A DNA stretch of 64,000 nt from JAGMXM01 sp964458325. GTDB taxonomy: Bacteria; Verrucomicrobiota; Verrucomicrobiia; Limisphaerales; UBA1319. The stretch spans positions 1 through 64,000 of the forward strand of contig CAYWIM010000011.1 in NCBI GenBank assembly GCA_964458325.1, given 5' to 3'. How positions within the stretch are numbered: position 1 is the stretch's first letter; each line of letters opens with the position of its first letter. A program made the position numbers and the translations under genes. Positions 42,745-52,089 of the stretch are shown here, piece after piece. The notes beneath the pieces were generated by a model. It worked only from the letters and a program-made list of their open reading frames with translations. It had not been told where the DNA came from and did no database searches.

Positions 42745-43857
42745 ATGAACAGGACCCAGAATCGGCGCGGGCAAGCCGGAATCTACCAGCGCATGATCGA
42801 GATCCTCGAGTCCGGCCTGCCCGCGGCACAGCTCGTGGTCCTCCGGACTGAAGGATCGGCGCCATGCCCGGCCGGCACGCGCGCTATTGGGATCCTCGAG
42901 GGACGGATTGAAGGGAGCATCGGCGGCGGGCCGGTCGAGGCCGAGGCGCTGCGGCGGGTGCCGGAGAGCATTCGATCGGGTTGCGCCACGGTGTTCGACT
43001 TTGCGATGGAAGGGTGGGATGCCGAAGGCGAGCAGCCGGTGTGCGGAGGTCGAATGCGGGTGTTGGTGGATCCCCTGGCGCCCCGGCATGAGGCTGCATG
43101 GAAAGCGGCGGCTGCCCTCTGCCGAAGCCGCGGGCGAGGCGTTCTTCTCACCGCGGTGCGCGCGCAGGAGAAGGTGCCCACCCGTGCTCGATGCGTGGAT
43201 GCAGCCAATCTTCCGGCCGAATCCGGATTCCCGGGGGGCGCGACGATGGCCGCTGCGCTCGAGTCGGAAACGGCGTTGTGGATCGAGGAGAAACCGGGGG
43301 GCAGTCCGAGCGATGGGGCAAGCGGGGTCCTGGTCGAGCCGCTGGCGCCACCCCCCCAGCTCTTGGTTGTGGGAGGCGGCCATGTGGGTCAGGCGGTGAC
43401 CTGGCAGGCGGATCGGGTCGGGTTCGAGGTCACCGTCCTGGATGACCGGCCTGAGTTCGCCCAGCCCACCCGGTTTCCGGATGGGGTCGCGGTCCGTTGC
43501 AGCGAGATTGCGGAAGGCATGAAACGATACCCGATGGACGAGCGAACCTACGTGGTGATCGTGACTCGATGGCACCGCCGCGACGCGGAGGCATTGGCCT
43601 TGTGCTTGGGGCGACCCAGCGCCTATGTCGGCATGATCGGCAGCCGGCGCAAAGTCTCGTGGATGCGGGATGAGTTCGTCCGGTCCGGACGCGCCACAGC
43701 CGAGCAGTTGGATCGCGTGCATGCGCCGATCGGATTGGATATTGGGGCGGTAACGGCTCCAGAAATCGCGGCGAGCATCGTGGCCGAGCTGATCGCGGTG
43801 CGGCGGGGCAGGCTGCCTCGAGGGCCGATCGGAGGCAGCCGGCTGGGAGAGATGTGA
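42745..43857 (+). CDS. XdhC/CoxI family molybdenum cofactor insertion protein
   Basis: 370 residues, cytosolic. The N-terminal XdhC/CoxI domain contains VVLRTEGSAPCPAGTRAIG and GSIGGGPVEAEAL. The C-terminal half is a Rossmann domain (LLVVGGGHVGQAV, then TVLDDRPEFAQP, and YVGMIGSRRKV). XdhC proteins bind and sulfurate Mo cofactor and insert it into xanthine-dehydrogenase-type enzymes. Located 123 bp after the molybdopterin subunit it presumably matures that enzyme. Intact in both domains. Confidence 0.9.
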   Translation: MNRTQNRRGQAGIYQRMIEILESGLPAAQLVVLRTEGSAPCPAGTRAIGILEGRIEGSIGGGPVEAEALRRVPESIRSGCATVFDFAMEGWDAEGEQPVCGGRMRVLVDPLAPRHEAAWKAAAALCRSRGRGVLLTAVRAQEKVPTRARCVDAANLPAESGFPGGATMAAALESETALWIEEKPGGSPSDGASGVLVEPLAPPPQLLVVGGGHVGQAVTWQADRVGFEVTVLDDRPEFAQPTRFPDGVAVRCSEIAEGMKRYPMDERTYVVIVTRWHRRDAEALALCLGRPSAYVGMIGSRRKVSWMRDEFVRSGRATAEQLDRVHAPIGLDIGAVTAPEIAASIVAELIAVRRGRLPRGPIGGSRLGEM

Positions 43858-43874
43858 CCATCGGGATCTGAGCC

Positions 43875-44528
43875 ATGGAGACGCGCCGCTGCTCGGAACA
43901 GAACGGGAGCCCCGGCGCGGCCGGGGCGGGCCGGCGCTCGATCGCCGCCGTGGTGCTGGCGGCAGGGCGATCGTCACGAATGGGGCGGCCGAAGCTGCTG
44001 CTGCCGCTGGGAGGGCGGTCGGTGATCGCGCGAGTGATCGACGCCGTCCTTGCCAGCACGGTGGCGCCTGTCGCGATTGTGGCGGGGGACGAAATCGAGC
44101 TGCTCAAAGAGGCCCTCGAGGGGCGAACGTTGACCTGGGTGCGGAATCCCGATCCCGGAGCGGCCATGCTCGATTCGGTGCGCCGCGGGCTCGAGGCGCT
44201 GCCATCGGATTGGAAGGCCGTTGTGATCGTGTTGGGCGACCAGCCGGGGATCGATTCGGAGGTTATCGATCGGCTCGCGGACGAGTTCGAGGCTGGAAGC
44301 CGGGGGATGGTGGTGCCGGTTCACAATGGGCGACGGGGACATCCCATCCTCGTGGCGGCGCGGTATCGGGAAGAGATCTTTCGGGATCATGATGACCTGG
44401 GATTGCGAGGGCTTCTCCGGGCGCATCCCGAGGACGTCCAGGAGTTAGAAACGGACCGGCCGTCGGTTTTGGAGGACATGGATACCCCGAGCGACTACCG
44501 CCAATGGAGGGAGCGGTACGGCCAGTGA
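43875..44528 (+). CDS. MocA-like nucleotidyltransferase (molybdenum cofactor cytidylyltransferase family)
   Basis: 217 residues. VLAAGRSSRMGRPKLLLPLG (about 32-51) is the nucleotide-binding loop of the MobA/MocA superfamily. VIVLGDQPGID supplies the metal-binding Asp of the GDxP motif. HPILVAARYREEIF and DTPSDYRQW are further family features. MocA adds CMP to molybdopterin to give the cytosine dinucleotide form used by xanthine-dehydrogenase-type enzymes, consistent with its position 17 bp after xdhC. The stop is only 2 bp from the converging obgE stop. Confidence 0.86.
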   Translation: METRRCSEQNGSPGAAGAGRRSIAAVVLAAGRSSRMGRPKLLLPLGGRSVIARVIDAVLASTVAPVAIVAGDEIELLKEALEGRTLTWVRNPDPGAAMLDSVRRGLEALPSDWKAVVIVLGDQPGIDSEVIDRLADEFEAGSRGMVVPVHNGRRGHPILVAARYREEIFRDHDDLGLRGLLRAHPEDVQELETDRPSVLEDMDTPSDYRQWRERYGQ

Positions 44529-44530
44529 GG

Positions 44531-45694
44531 TTAGGCTGCCGATCGGGTATCGATGATACGGTGGATGGCTTCAAGGAGATTCGTCAGGCCCTGGCCGAAT
44601 GCGGCGGAGATGGGGAGAACGGGTGTTCGAGGCACGCGGCGTTTGAACTGCCGCAGGCGGGTTGCGGCGATGGGCTCGTCCATCTTGTTGGCGGCGAGCA
44701 GGCGGGGCTTCGCAACCAGTTCAGGATCGAAGATCTCGAGCTCGCGCATCAGGCAGCGGTAATCGTCCCAGGGAGATCGGCCATCGGCGCCAGCCATGTC
44801 CAGCAGGATGACGAGCATCCGGCACCGCTGAATATGGCGGAGAAAGGCATGGCCGAGGCCGACGTTGCGGTGGGCGCCCTCGAGGAGGCCGGGGACATCG
44901 CAGACCGTGATCCGGCGGAAATCGGCGGATTCGACGATCCCGACTTGCGGGTGGAGAGTGGTGAACGGGTAGGGGGCAATCCGGGGTCGGGCGTGAGAGA
45001 TCGCGCCGAGCAAGGTGGATTTGCCAGCGTTGGGAAATCCCACGAGGCCGACGTCCGCCATCATGCGCAGCTCGAAGAGGAAATAGCCTTCGTCGCCGGG
45101 CTCACCTGGCTGGGCGAATCGGGGGGCTTGCCGTCTGGATGTGGCGAAGTTGCGGTTACCCAGGCCGCCTCGCCCACCCTTGCACAGGACGAACCGCTGG
45201 CCGGGTTGGGTGAGGTCGGCCATGACGCGGCCACCCGAGGCTTTGGGCGGCGAGCGGAGGTCGGGCAGGTCGGGCGGGGCTGCCTCGGGGACAGGACGGA
45301 TCGAGGCCCGGAAAGGGGAGCGCCGGGCGGTCGAGAGCGGCAGAGCTGTCGAGGGATGGGCACTCGAGGCAGTCGCCTCGGGCAAGGGCGTCCGATCGGG
45401 CAGCGTCCAGACCAGGGTGCCGCAGGGGACTTTGACGACCAGATCGGCGCCCGCATGGCCGTCCATCCCTTTGCCCATGCCGTGCTGGCCGCGAGCGGCG
45501 ATGAGGCGCGGCTGGTAGAACTGCGCGATGAGGTTGTTGATGCCGGGATCGGCCTCGAGAATCACGCTCCCGCCATGGCCCCCGTTGCCGCCGCTCGGCC
45601 CCCCTTTCGGGCGGAACATCTCCCGCTGGAAGGCGACGCACCCGCGTCCGCCATGGCCGCCCTGGGCGAAAATTCTGACTTCGTCAATGAACAT
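44531..45694 (-). CDS. obgE: GTPase ObgE/CgtA with proline-rich insert
   Basis: 387 residues from MFIDEVRIFAQGGHGGRGCV, the standard Obg start. The N-terminal glycine-rich OBG fold is followed by GTPase motifs VGFPNAGKST (G1), DVPGLLEG (G3), NKMD (G4) and PISA (G5). Obg assists late 50S ribosome assembly and stress responses. It is downstream of rpmA and rplU, the usual order. Unusually, about 45-50 extra residues rich in Pro, Ser, Ala and Arg (about 104-155) sit between LVWTLPD and VMADLTQPGQRF inside the OBG domain. There is no C-terminal OCT domain. Confidence 0.94.
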   Translation of the reverse strand: MFIDEVRIFAQGGHGGRGCVAFQREMFRPKGGPSGGNGGHGGSVILEADPGINNLIAQFYQPRLIAARGQHGMGKGMDGHAGADLVVKVPCGTLVWTLPDRTPLPEATASSAHPSTALPLSTARRSPFRASIRPVPEAAPPDLPDLRSPPKASGGRVMADLTQPGQRFVLCKGGRGGLGNRNFATSRRQAPRFAQPGEPGDEGYFLFELRMMADVGLVGFPNAGKSTLLGAISHARPRIAPYPFTTLHPQVGIVESADFRRITVCDVPGLLEGAHRNVGLGHAFLRHIQRCRMLVILLDMAGADGRSPWDDYRCLMRELEIFDPELVAKPRLLAANKMDEPIAATRLRQFKRRVPRTPVLPISAAFGQGLTNLLEAIHRIIDTRSAA

Positions 45695-45747
45695 GCCGAC
45701 AAAAAAGGGCGAGGTGAGTGTCCTCGCCCATGAAATCTCGCGGGGGA

Positions 45748-46014
45748 TCAGTTCGATCCGGCAGTTTTCTCCTCGGGCAGAACATTGATGCGCTTGCTGT
45801 TCTTGTCGAACACGACGCGGCCGACGATTTTCGCGTAGAGTGTCCAATCGCGGCCGGTGCCGACATTGCGCCCGGCGACGAACTTGGTGCCGTGCTGGCG
45901 GACAAGGATGTTGCCAGGGTTGACGATTTCGCCGCCAAAATGCTTGACGCCGAGCCGCTGGCTGTTGGAATCGCGCCCGTTGCGGCTGCTGCCTTGACCT
46001 TTCTTATGTGCCAT
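45748..46014 (-). CDS. rpmA: 50S ribosomal protein L27
   Basis: 88 residues starting MAHKKGQGSSRNGRDSNSQR, typical of L27, with KHFGGEIVNPGNILVRQHGT and VGTGRDWTLYA. No cleavable N-terminal extension as in Firmicutes. It lies between rplU (1-bp gap) and obgE, the classic rplU-rpmA-obgE order. L27 sits near the peptidyl-transferase centre. Confidence 0.97.
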   Translation of the reverse strand: MAHKKGQGSSRNGRDSNSQRLGVKHFGGEIVNPGNILVRQHGTKFVAGRNVGTGRDWTLYAKIVGRVVFDKNSKRINVLPEEKTAGSN

Positions 46015-46015
46015 A

Positions 46016-46330
46016 TCAGGAAACCTTGATTTCTTTGATTTTGACGACGGTCAGCTCCTGGCGGTGGCCGACCTTCCGGTGGTATCCTTCCCGCCGCCGC
46101 ATTTTGAACGCGATGAGCTTCGGGCCGCGGATGTGCTCGACCACGTCTCCGACAACCACCGCCTGCGGGATCGTGGGGGAGCCCACGGTGACCTTGCCAT
46201 CATTGCTCACAAGCAATACCTGATCGAAAGAGACCGGTTGACCGGCCTCGACCGCCAAGCGCTCCACCTCGAGCGTGTCGCCGGACTTGACCCGGTATTG
46301 CTTTCCGCCTGTCTGTACTACCGCATACAT
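46016..46330 (-). CDS. rplU: 50S ribosomal protein L21
   Basis: 104 residues: MYAVVQTGGKQYRVKSGDTL at the N-terminus and the C-terminal signature RRREGYHRKVGHRQELTVVK are diagnostic for L21, which binds 23S rRNA. First gene of the rplU-rpmA-obgE unit, preceded by a sigma-70-like promoter. The short leader lacks an obvious strong Shine-Dalgarno sequence. Confidence 0.97.
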   Translation of the reverse strand: MYAVVQTGGKQYRVKSGDTLEVERLAVEAGQPVSFDQVLLVSNDGKVTVGSPTIPQAVVVGDVVEHIRGPKLIAFKMRRREGYHRKVGHRQELTVVKIKEIKVS

Positions 46331-46356
46331 AATTTAAATTCAAATAAAGACCGTAA

Positions 46357-46385
46357 CTTATCGCGTGTCCCAGCCCGCATGTCAA
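46357..46385 (-). promoter_or_regulatory. Sigma-70-type promoter of rplU-rpmA-obgE
   Basis: On the minus strand a perfect -35 TTGACA (46385-46380) is followed after 17 bp by GATAAG (46362-46357), matching four of six -10 bases. Transcription would start about 20 bp before the rplU ATG at 46330. The element lies in the 63-bp gap after dapL. Confidence 0.65.
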
Positions 46386-46393
46386 CGATCAAT

Positions 46394-47641
46394 TCAAAAC
46401 CGGAATGTCACGTCGCCGAGCCGTCGGCCGAGCTCGGCCAGGACAGCCTGTTCGTCGGATTCACCGCAGGCCTCGAAGGTGACGCTGAAGCGCAGGTAAG
46501 CGCCCGCATCGTCCCAGGGCACGGTCGAGATGAGCTTCTCGGTGATCAGCCATTGGGACACCTCCTCGGCCGAGCGGAACGCGATCTCCGGCTGGCCGGG
46601 CAGGATGGCCGCCTTGGGCGCGGGCACATAAAGAAAGAACGAGCCCCGAGGTTTTCGGGCGCGGAAGCCCAGCCGCTGGAGGACCTGGACGAGGCCGTCC
46701 ATGCGGCGTGAGTATTTGGCGGCGATCCGCTCGGTGATCTCCGGGTGGTCAAAACAGTAGGCGGCCGCGTGCTGGATGGCCAGGAACTGGCCGGAATCGG
46801 AGTTGTCCTTCACGTCGCCATAGGCGCGGACCAGGAGCTCGTTGCCGGCGATAAAGCCGCAGCGCCAGCCGGTCATGTTGAAGCTCTTGCTGGCGGAGTG
46901 GAGCTCGACGCCGACCTCCTTGGCGCCGGGCGTCGCCAGGAAGCTCAAGGGGCGGCCTTCATAGACCAGGGCGGCGTAGGCCGCGTCGTGGATCACCGCG
47001 AGCCGGTTCTTCAGCGCGAACTCGACCACCTGCGCGAAACACTCCGGGGTGGCGCTGGCTCCCGTGGGATTATTCGGGTAGTTGAGCACCAGGGCCTTGG
47101 CTCGGGCCAGGACCTCGGCCGGGACGGTCTCGAGGTCGGGCAGAAAGGCGTTGCTTTCGACCAGCGGAATGCTGAACACGTTGCCGCCCAGATAGCGCGC
47201 ATGGGTGCCAAAAACCGGGTATCCGGGCGTGGTCATGAGGACGAAATCCCCGGGATTGACCAGGACCTTGGGCAGGATGGAGAGGGCAGCCTTGCTGCCA
47301 ATGCTATGGAGGATCTCCGTGTCGGGGTTGACCCCCGGAACCCCGCAAACGCGCTCGAGGTAGCGGGCGGCGGCTTCCTTCAGGATTTGATCGCCGTTGT
47401 CCGCGTAGCCGCGGTTTTCCGGCTTTCGAGCTTCCTGGGCCAGTGTCTCGACCACTTCGGGAAAGGCCATTTCATCGGGTTCGCCCACCCCCATGTCGAT
47501 CAGCATCGTGTCGGGATGGGCGGCTCGAGCAGCCCGCTTGGCGCGCTTGATCTTCTCGAACTTGTAGATAGTGGAGGACTTGCCGTACAGCGGTCCGCCG
47601 ATCCGATCGGCCAGCAGGTTTTGCAGATATGATTCGGGCAT
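46394..47641 (-). CDS. dapL: LL-diaminopimelate aminotransferase-like
   Basis: 415 residues of fold-type I PLP aminotransferase. Key parts: YADNGDQILKEAAARYLERV, LNYPNNPTGA with the conserved Asn, IHDAAYAALVYEG, and the PLP lysine in HSASKSFNMTGWRCGF. Overall layout (LADRIGGPLYGKSSTIYKF near the N-terminus) fits DapL, which converts tetrahydrodipicolinate directly to LL-DAP for lysine and peptidoglycan synthesis and is typical of Chlamydiae and Verrucomicrobiota relatives. Start Met at 47641; an upstream extension has no homologous look. Confidence 0.85.
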   Translation of the reverse strand: MPESYLQNLLADRIGGPLYGKSSTIYKFEKIKRAKRAARAAHPDTMLIDMGVGEPDEMAFPEVVETLAQEARKPENRGYADNGDQILKEAAARYLERVCGVPGVNPDTEILHSIGSKAALSILPKVLVNPGDFVLMTTPGYPVFGTHARYLGGNVFSIPLVESNAFLPDLETVPAEVLARAKALVLNYPNNPTGASATPECFAQVVEFALKNRLAVIHDAAYAALVYEGRPLSFLATPGAKEVGVELHSASKSFNMTGWRCGFIAGNELLVRAYGDVKDNSDSGQFLAIQHAAAYCFDHPEITERIAAKYSRRMDGLVQVLQRLGFRARKPRGSFFLYVPAPKAAILPGQPEIAFRSAEEVSQWLITEKLISTVPWDDAGAYLRFSVTFEACGESDEQAVLAELGRRLGDVTFRF

Positions 47642-47755
47642 AAACGAGATACGATTCCCCCATGAGCCTCGCCGGCAGGGGATTGCCGCTGCGCACCGGT
47701 TCCACCGGTGACTGATGACAACAGTAGCCAATGCCAGCCCGCTTGGCAAGAACGG

Positions 47756-50700
47756 CTAACGAGGGCGGGAATGGGCCATGAAGTACAGAATCGGGACCGC
47801 CATACGGCTGATCAGGAGGGATGCGACCTCGCCGGCCATGAGCGCGATGGCCAAGCCCTGGAAGATGGGATCGAACAATATGACCGACGCGCCGACGACC
47901 ACGGCCAGGGCGGTCAGGAGCATCGGCCGAAACCGGACGGCCCCGGCGTCCACGACCGCCTCCGCCAGGGGCAGGCCCTCCGCGACGCGCTGCTCGATGA
48001 AATCGACCAGGATGATCGAGTTGCGGACGACGATCCCGGCGCCGGCCATGAAGCCGATCATCGAGGTGGCGCTGAAGAACGCGCCCATCAGCCCATGGGC
48101 GGGCATGATGCCGACGAGCGAGAACGGGATGGCGGCCATGACGATCAGGGGCGTCGTGAACGATCGGAACCAGCCGACCATCAGGACATAGATCAGGACC
48201 AGCACCGCCGCGAACGCCAGGCCGAGGTCGCGGAACACCTCGATCGTGATGTGCCATTCGCCGTCCCACTTGAGGGCCGGCTCCAGGCCGGTGAACGGGA
48301 GGCGTGCGTTATAGATCGGAAGCGCCGCGGCCGTGCCGCCGAACTCGCGCGGATCGATCTTTCGGAGCGCGCGGTTCATCTGCCCAATGGCATACACGGG
48401 GCTTTCGACCACGCCGGCAACATCTCCGATCACGTAGGTGACCGGCAGCAGGTTCTTGTGGTAGATGCTCTTGTCGGCGGTCATGTGCTCGATGCGGACC
48501 AGCTCGCGCAGGGGGATCAGCGGGGGCTGGCCCGACGCGCCCGGTTCGGGCAGCGCATTGGCGTCTCCGGAACGCACCCGAAGGCCCAGCAACTCCTCCG
48601 GCGAGGTCCGGGCCGAGCGCGGCAGCTGGAAGACCAGGTCCACATCCTCCTTCTCGCGCGGGAGATGGACCAGATCGACCGATTGGCCGGCCACCGCCAT
48701 GCGGAGCGTCTGGGAGATCGTCTCGGCGCTGATGCCGTGAAGGGCGGCTTTTTCCTTGTCGATAACCAGGCGCGCTTTGGGCTGGTCGGCCTCGACGTAC
48801 CAGTCGACATCCACAACCCCGTCGGTCGATTGAAAAATATCGCGCACCCGTCGGGCCATGGCCAGGCGGGATTCCTCCGTGGGCCCGTAGACCTCCGCGA
48901 CGAGCGTCTGCAGGACGGGCGGACCAGGCGGCACCTCCGCCACGGCGATGCGCGCCTCGTATCGCCGGGCGATCCGCGTCACGGCAGGCCGGACGCGGGA
49001 GGCGATCTCGTGGCTTTGCGCGCGGCGCTCGTGTTTAGGGAGCAGATTGACCTGGATATCGGCGATGTGGGTGCCGCGGCGCATGAAATAGTGTCGAACC
49101 AGCCCGTTGAAATTGAAGGGGGACGCGGTCCCCGCATAGACCTGGTAATCGGTCACCTCGGGCTCGGCGCGCACGACGGCGGCGATTTCGCGGGCCGCCT
49201 GCGCCGTCCGCTCGAGCGAGCTCCCCTCGGGCATGTTGAGGATGACCTGGAACTCGCTTTTGTTGTCGAATGGGAGCATCTTGACCTTGACCCAGCCGAT
49301 GCCGACCAGGGCCATCGCGCCGAGCAGCAGGAGGGTGATCGCGCCGAGAAAAATGCCGCGCCAGGACGCATGGCCGATCAGCGGCCCCATGATCCGCCGG
49401 TAGAACCGCGTGAACCAGTCTTCCTCGTGCGCAAAGTGGCCGTGGGCGGCCGGCGCCGCCGAGCCGTTCGATGGGCCGCCCGGCGCCGCGCCATCCGTGC
49501 GGACGACCTTGAGAATGCGGACCGCCGCCCAGGGGGTGACGACGAACGCGATGGCCAGCGAGAAGAGCATGGCGGCGCTGGCGCCCACGGGGATGGGACG
49601 CATGTAAGGGCCCATGAGCCCACCCACGAACGCCATGGGAAGAATCGCTGCGATGACCGCCCACGTGGCCAGCACCGTGGGATTGCCCACCTCGTTGACC
49701 GCCTCGATGGCGACATCGAAGAACCGCCGGCCCCGATTCATAGGCAGATGCTGATGCCGCACGATATTCTCGATCACCACGATGGCGTCGTCGACGAGGA
49801 TCCCGATCGAAAAGATCAGCGCGAAGAGCGTAATCCGGTTGAGCGTGTAGCCGTACAGGTAAAAGACCAGAAGGGTTAGCGCCAGCGTGGCGGGGATGGC
49901 GATGGCCACCACGAAGGACTCGCGCCAGCCCAGGACCAGCAAGATGAGCGCCGACACGCCCGCCACCGCCAGCAGCATGTGCAAGAGCAGCTCGTTGGAC
50001 TTTTCAGCCGCCGTCTCCCCGTAATGCCGGGTGACGGAGACCTCGACGTCGGCGGGGATGATCCGGCCCCGGAGCAGGTCGACCTTGCGGAGGACCTGGC
50101 GGGCCACGTCAATGGCGTTGGCGCCGGGGCGCTTGGCGACCGTCAGCGTCACCGCGGGCTGTTCCTCGGGCGCGTTCGACCGAGCCATGCCGCGGCCGAA
50201 CAGGACGTATTGCGAGGGCTCCTCGGCCCCATCGACGATGTCGGCCACCTCGCGGAGGTAGACGGGCTTGCCGCCGAACACGCCGATCACGACGTTGCCG
50301 GCCTCCTCGGCCGAGGTGAGGAATCCGCCCGTCTCGATGACGATCTCGCGGTTGGTGGAGGTGAGCGTGCCGGCGATGTATTGGCGGTTGGCCTGCTGGA
50401 GCATGGGGATGAGGCCGGCGGGGCTGAGGTTGCGCGAGGCCAGGCGCACCGGATCGAGCAGGACGCGGACCTGGCGGCGCGCGCCGCCGATCACCATCGT
50501 TTCGGCCACCTGCGACACCTGCTTCACGGCGTCATCCACCTGGGCCGCCAGCCGCCGGAGGGAAAGGTGATCGCATCGGGCGCTGTGAAACGTCAGCGCC
50601 AAAATCGGCACGTCGTCGATCGATCGCGGCTTGATCATCGGGAACGAGACGCCGTGCGGGATCCGGTCGAAGTTCATCTGGAGCTTCTGGTTGAGCCTGA

Positions 50701-51061
50701 CCAGACTGGATTCGACCTCCTGGCCGACGAAGAAGCGGACGATGACCATGCCCTGGCCGGGGCTGGCGGTCGAGTAAAGGTATTCGACGCCGGGGATTTC
50801 CCACAGGAGCTTTTCCATGGGCCGGATGGCGCGTTCCTCGACCTCCTTGGCGCTGGCGCCCGGCATCGAGACCAGCACGTCGATCATGGGCACCTTGATC
50901 TGGGGCTCCTCCTCGCGAGGCAGAAGGGCCACCGCGCCCAAGCCGAGCAGCACCGACACAAGGACGATCAGCGGCGTCAGCTTCGAGTCGATGAATGCCC
51001 TCGCAAGACGGCCGGCCATGCCCATGGGAGGATGGCTGGACGGGGCCGGGGGCTGGCTCAT
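47756..51061 (-). CDS. RND-family efflux pump inner-membrane protein
   Basis: 1,101 residues, AcrB/CusA superfamily. An N-terminal TM (LARAFIDSKLTPLIVLVSVL) is followed by a periplasmic porter domain, six TMs including GILVDDAIVVIENIVRHQHL (proton-relay acidic pair and ENI motif), a second porter domain and a second TM block (GAGIVVRNSIILVDFIEQRV). Length slightly above the usual 1,020-1,060 because of a Gly/Ala-rich cytosolic linker (about 520-545). It follows the membrane-fusion protein with ATGA overlap at 51058-51061. No outer-membrane TolC-type gene is adjacent. Substrate unknown. Confidence 0.92.
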   Translation of the reverse strand: MSQPPAPSSHPPMGMAGRLARAFIDSKLTPLIVLVSVLLGLGAVALLPREEEPQIKVPMIDVLVSMPGASAKEVEERAIRPMEKLLWEIPGVEYLYSTASPGQGMVIVRFFVGQEVESSLVRLNQKLQMNFDRIPHGVSFPMIKPRSIDDVPILALTFHSARCDHLSLRRLAAQVDDAVKQVSQVAETMVIGGARRQVRVLLDPVRLASRNLSPAGLIPMLQQANRQYIAGTLTSTNREIVIETGGFLTSAEEAGNVVIGVFGGKPVYLREVADIVDGAEEPSQYVLFGRGMARSNAPEEQPAVTLTVAKRPGANAIDVARQVLRKVDLLRGRIIPADVEVSVTRHYGETAAEKSNELLLHMLLAVAGVSALILLVLGWRESFVVAIAIPATLALTLLVFYLYGYTLNRITLFALIFSIGILVDDAIVVIENIVRHQHLPMNRGRRFFDVAIEAVNEVGNPTVLATWAVIAAILPMAFVGGLMGPYMRPIPVGASAAMLFSLAIAFVVTPWAAVRILKVVRTDGAAPGGPSNGSAAPAAHGHFAHEEDWFTRFYRRIMGPLIGHASWRGIFLGAITLLLLGAMALVGIGWVKVKMLPFDNKSEFQVILNMPEGSSLERTAQAAREIAAVVRAEPEVTDYQVYAGTASPFNFNGLVRHYFMRRGTHIADIQVNLLPKHERRAQSHEIASRVRPAVTRIARRYEARIAVAEVPPGPPVLQTLVAEVYGPTEESRLAMARRVRDIFQSTDGVVDVDWYVEADQPKARLVIDKEKAALHGISAETISQTLRMAVAGQSVDLVHLPREKEDVDLVFQLPRSARTSPEELLGLRVRSGDANALPEPGASGQPPLIPLRELVRIEHMTADKSIYHKNLLPVTYVIGDVAGVVESPVYAIGQMNRALRKIDPREFGGTAAALPIYNARLPFTGLEPALKWDGEWHITIEVFRDLGLAFAAVLVLIYVLMVGWFRSFTTPLIVMAAIPFSLVGIMPAHGLMGAFFSATSMIGFMAGAGIVVRNSIILVDFIEQRVAEGLPLAEAVVDAGAVRFRPMLLTALAVVVGASVILFDPIFQGLAIALMAGEVASLLISRMAVPILYFMAHSRPR

Positions 51062-52089
51062 GGCCGGACCTCCAGCGGCTGCCCATCCATCAGCGACTCG
51101 CCGCCCTCGACCACGACGGTTTCCCCCGCCTCCAGCCCAGCCACGATTTCGATCCGATCTCCCCAGCGCTTGCCCGTCTTGACCAGCCTCATCCGAGCTC
51201 GCCGGTCATCCGCGATAAAGACGATCTCGAGCTGGCCCCGCTGCACCACCGCGGCAGCCGGCAGCCCCAGGGCGGACACCTCGGCCACGGGCACGGCGAC
51301 CCGGCCGAATTGCCCGCTCCGGAGGCCCGGAGTGGGCGGCAGATCGAGTTTGACCCGGAACGTGCGGCTCTGGGAATCGGCCGCGGGCGCGATCTCCGCC
51401 ACCACCCCCTCGAGGCTGGCGGGCGCGGCGGGGATCCGCACCTGAAGCCGGTCGGCGAGCTGGACCTTGGCGATGAGCGCCTCGGGCACGTCGGCTTCGA
51501 GCCTGAGCGCGGTCGGATTCTCCATCTCGAACAGGGCCCGCCCGGGCGTGGCCAGGTCGCCGACATCGGAGAGCTTTCGGGTGATCACGCCATCGAACGG
51601 CGCCAGGATCCGCGTGTAGCCCTGCATGGTCTGCGCCTCCTGAACCGCGGCTTCGGCGACGCGCTCGCGCGCCTTGACCGCATCGTATTCCTGCTGGGTC
51701 ACCGCCTCCTGAGCCAGCAGCCGGTCGAACCGGGCAATGTCGCGCCGCGTCTGCTCGCGGACGGCTTGGGCCTGATCGAGACGGGCTTGGATCTCGCGCG
51801 CATCGAGCGTGGCGAGCAGCTCGCCGGCCTTGACCGCTTGGCCGGGCACGACATCGCACGTCGCCAGCGCCCCGCTGATCTGGGCCGCAATCACGGCGCT
51901 CAACCGAGGCCGAACCGTCCCCAGCACCTCTTCCGTGGCGATCCGGACCACGTTGGTGATTGTTTGGACGCGCACCGATGCCGCCGGCAGCGATGGCGCC
52001 GCGATGGGCTCCGGACCCCGATGGCAGCCCGCCAGCAAAATCAAGGCGGCCCCGGCGCCCGTTCTCAACATCAAAATCGAGTTTCTCAT
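51058..52089 (-). CDS. RND efflux periplasmic adaptor (membrane fusion) lipoprotein
   Basis: 343 residues from ATG 52089. Lipoprotein signal with lipobox LLAGC at about 18-22. Barrel-sandwich half-motif ISGALATCDVVPGQAVKAGE, an alpha-hairpin (EIQARLDQAQAVREQTRRD to AQTMQGY), the second lipoyl half RILAPFDGVITRKLSDVGD, then beta-barrel and membrane-proximal domains. It bridges the RND pump and an outer-membrane channel. Coupled by ATGA to the pump gene. Intact. Confidence 0.9.
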   Translation of the reverse strand: MRNSILMLRTGAGAALILLAGCHRGPEPIAAPSLPAASVRVQTITNVVRIATEEVLGTVRPRLSAVIAAQISGALATCDVVPGQAVKAGELLATLDAREIQARLDQAQAVREQTRRDIARFDRLLAQEAVTQQEYDAVKARERVAEAAVQEAQTMQGYTRILAPFDGVITRKLSDVGDLATPGRALFEMENPTALRLEADVPEALIAKVQLADRLQVRIPAAPASLEGVVAEIAPAADSQSRTFRVKLDLPPTPGLRSGQFGRVAVPVAEVSALGLPAAAVVQRGQLEIVFIADDRRARMRLVKTGKRWGDRIEIVAGLEAGETVVVEGGESLMDGQPLEVRP

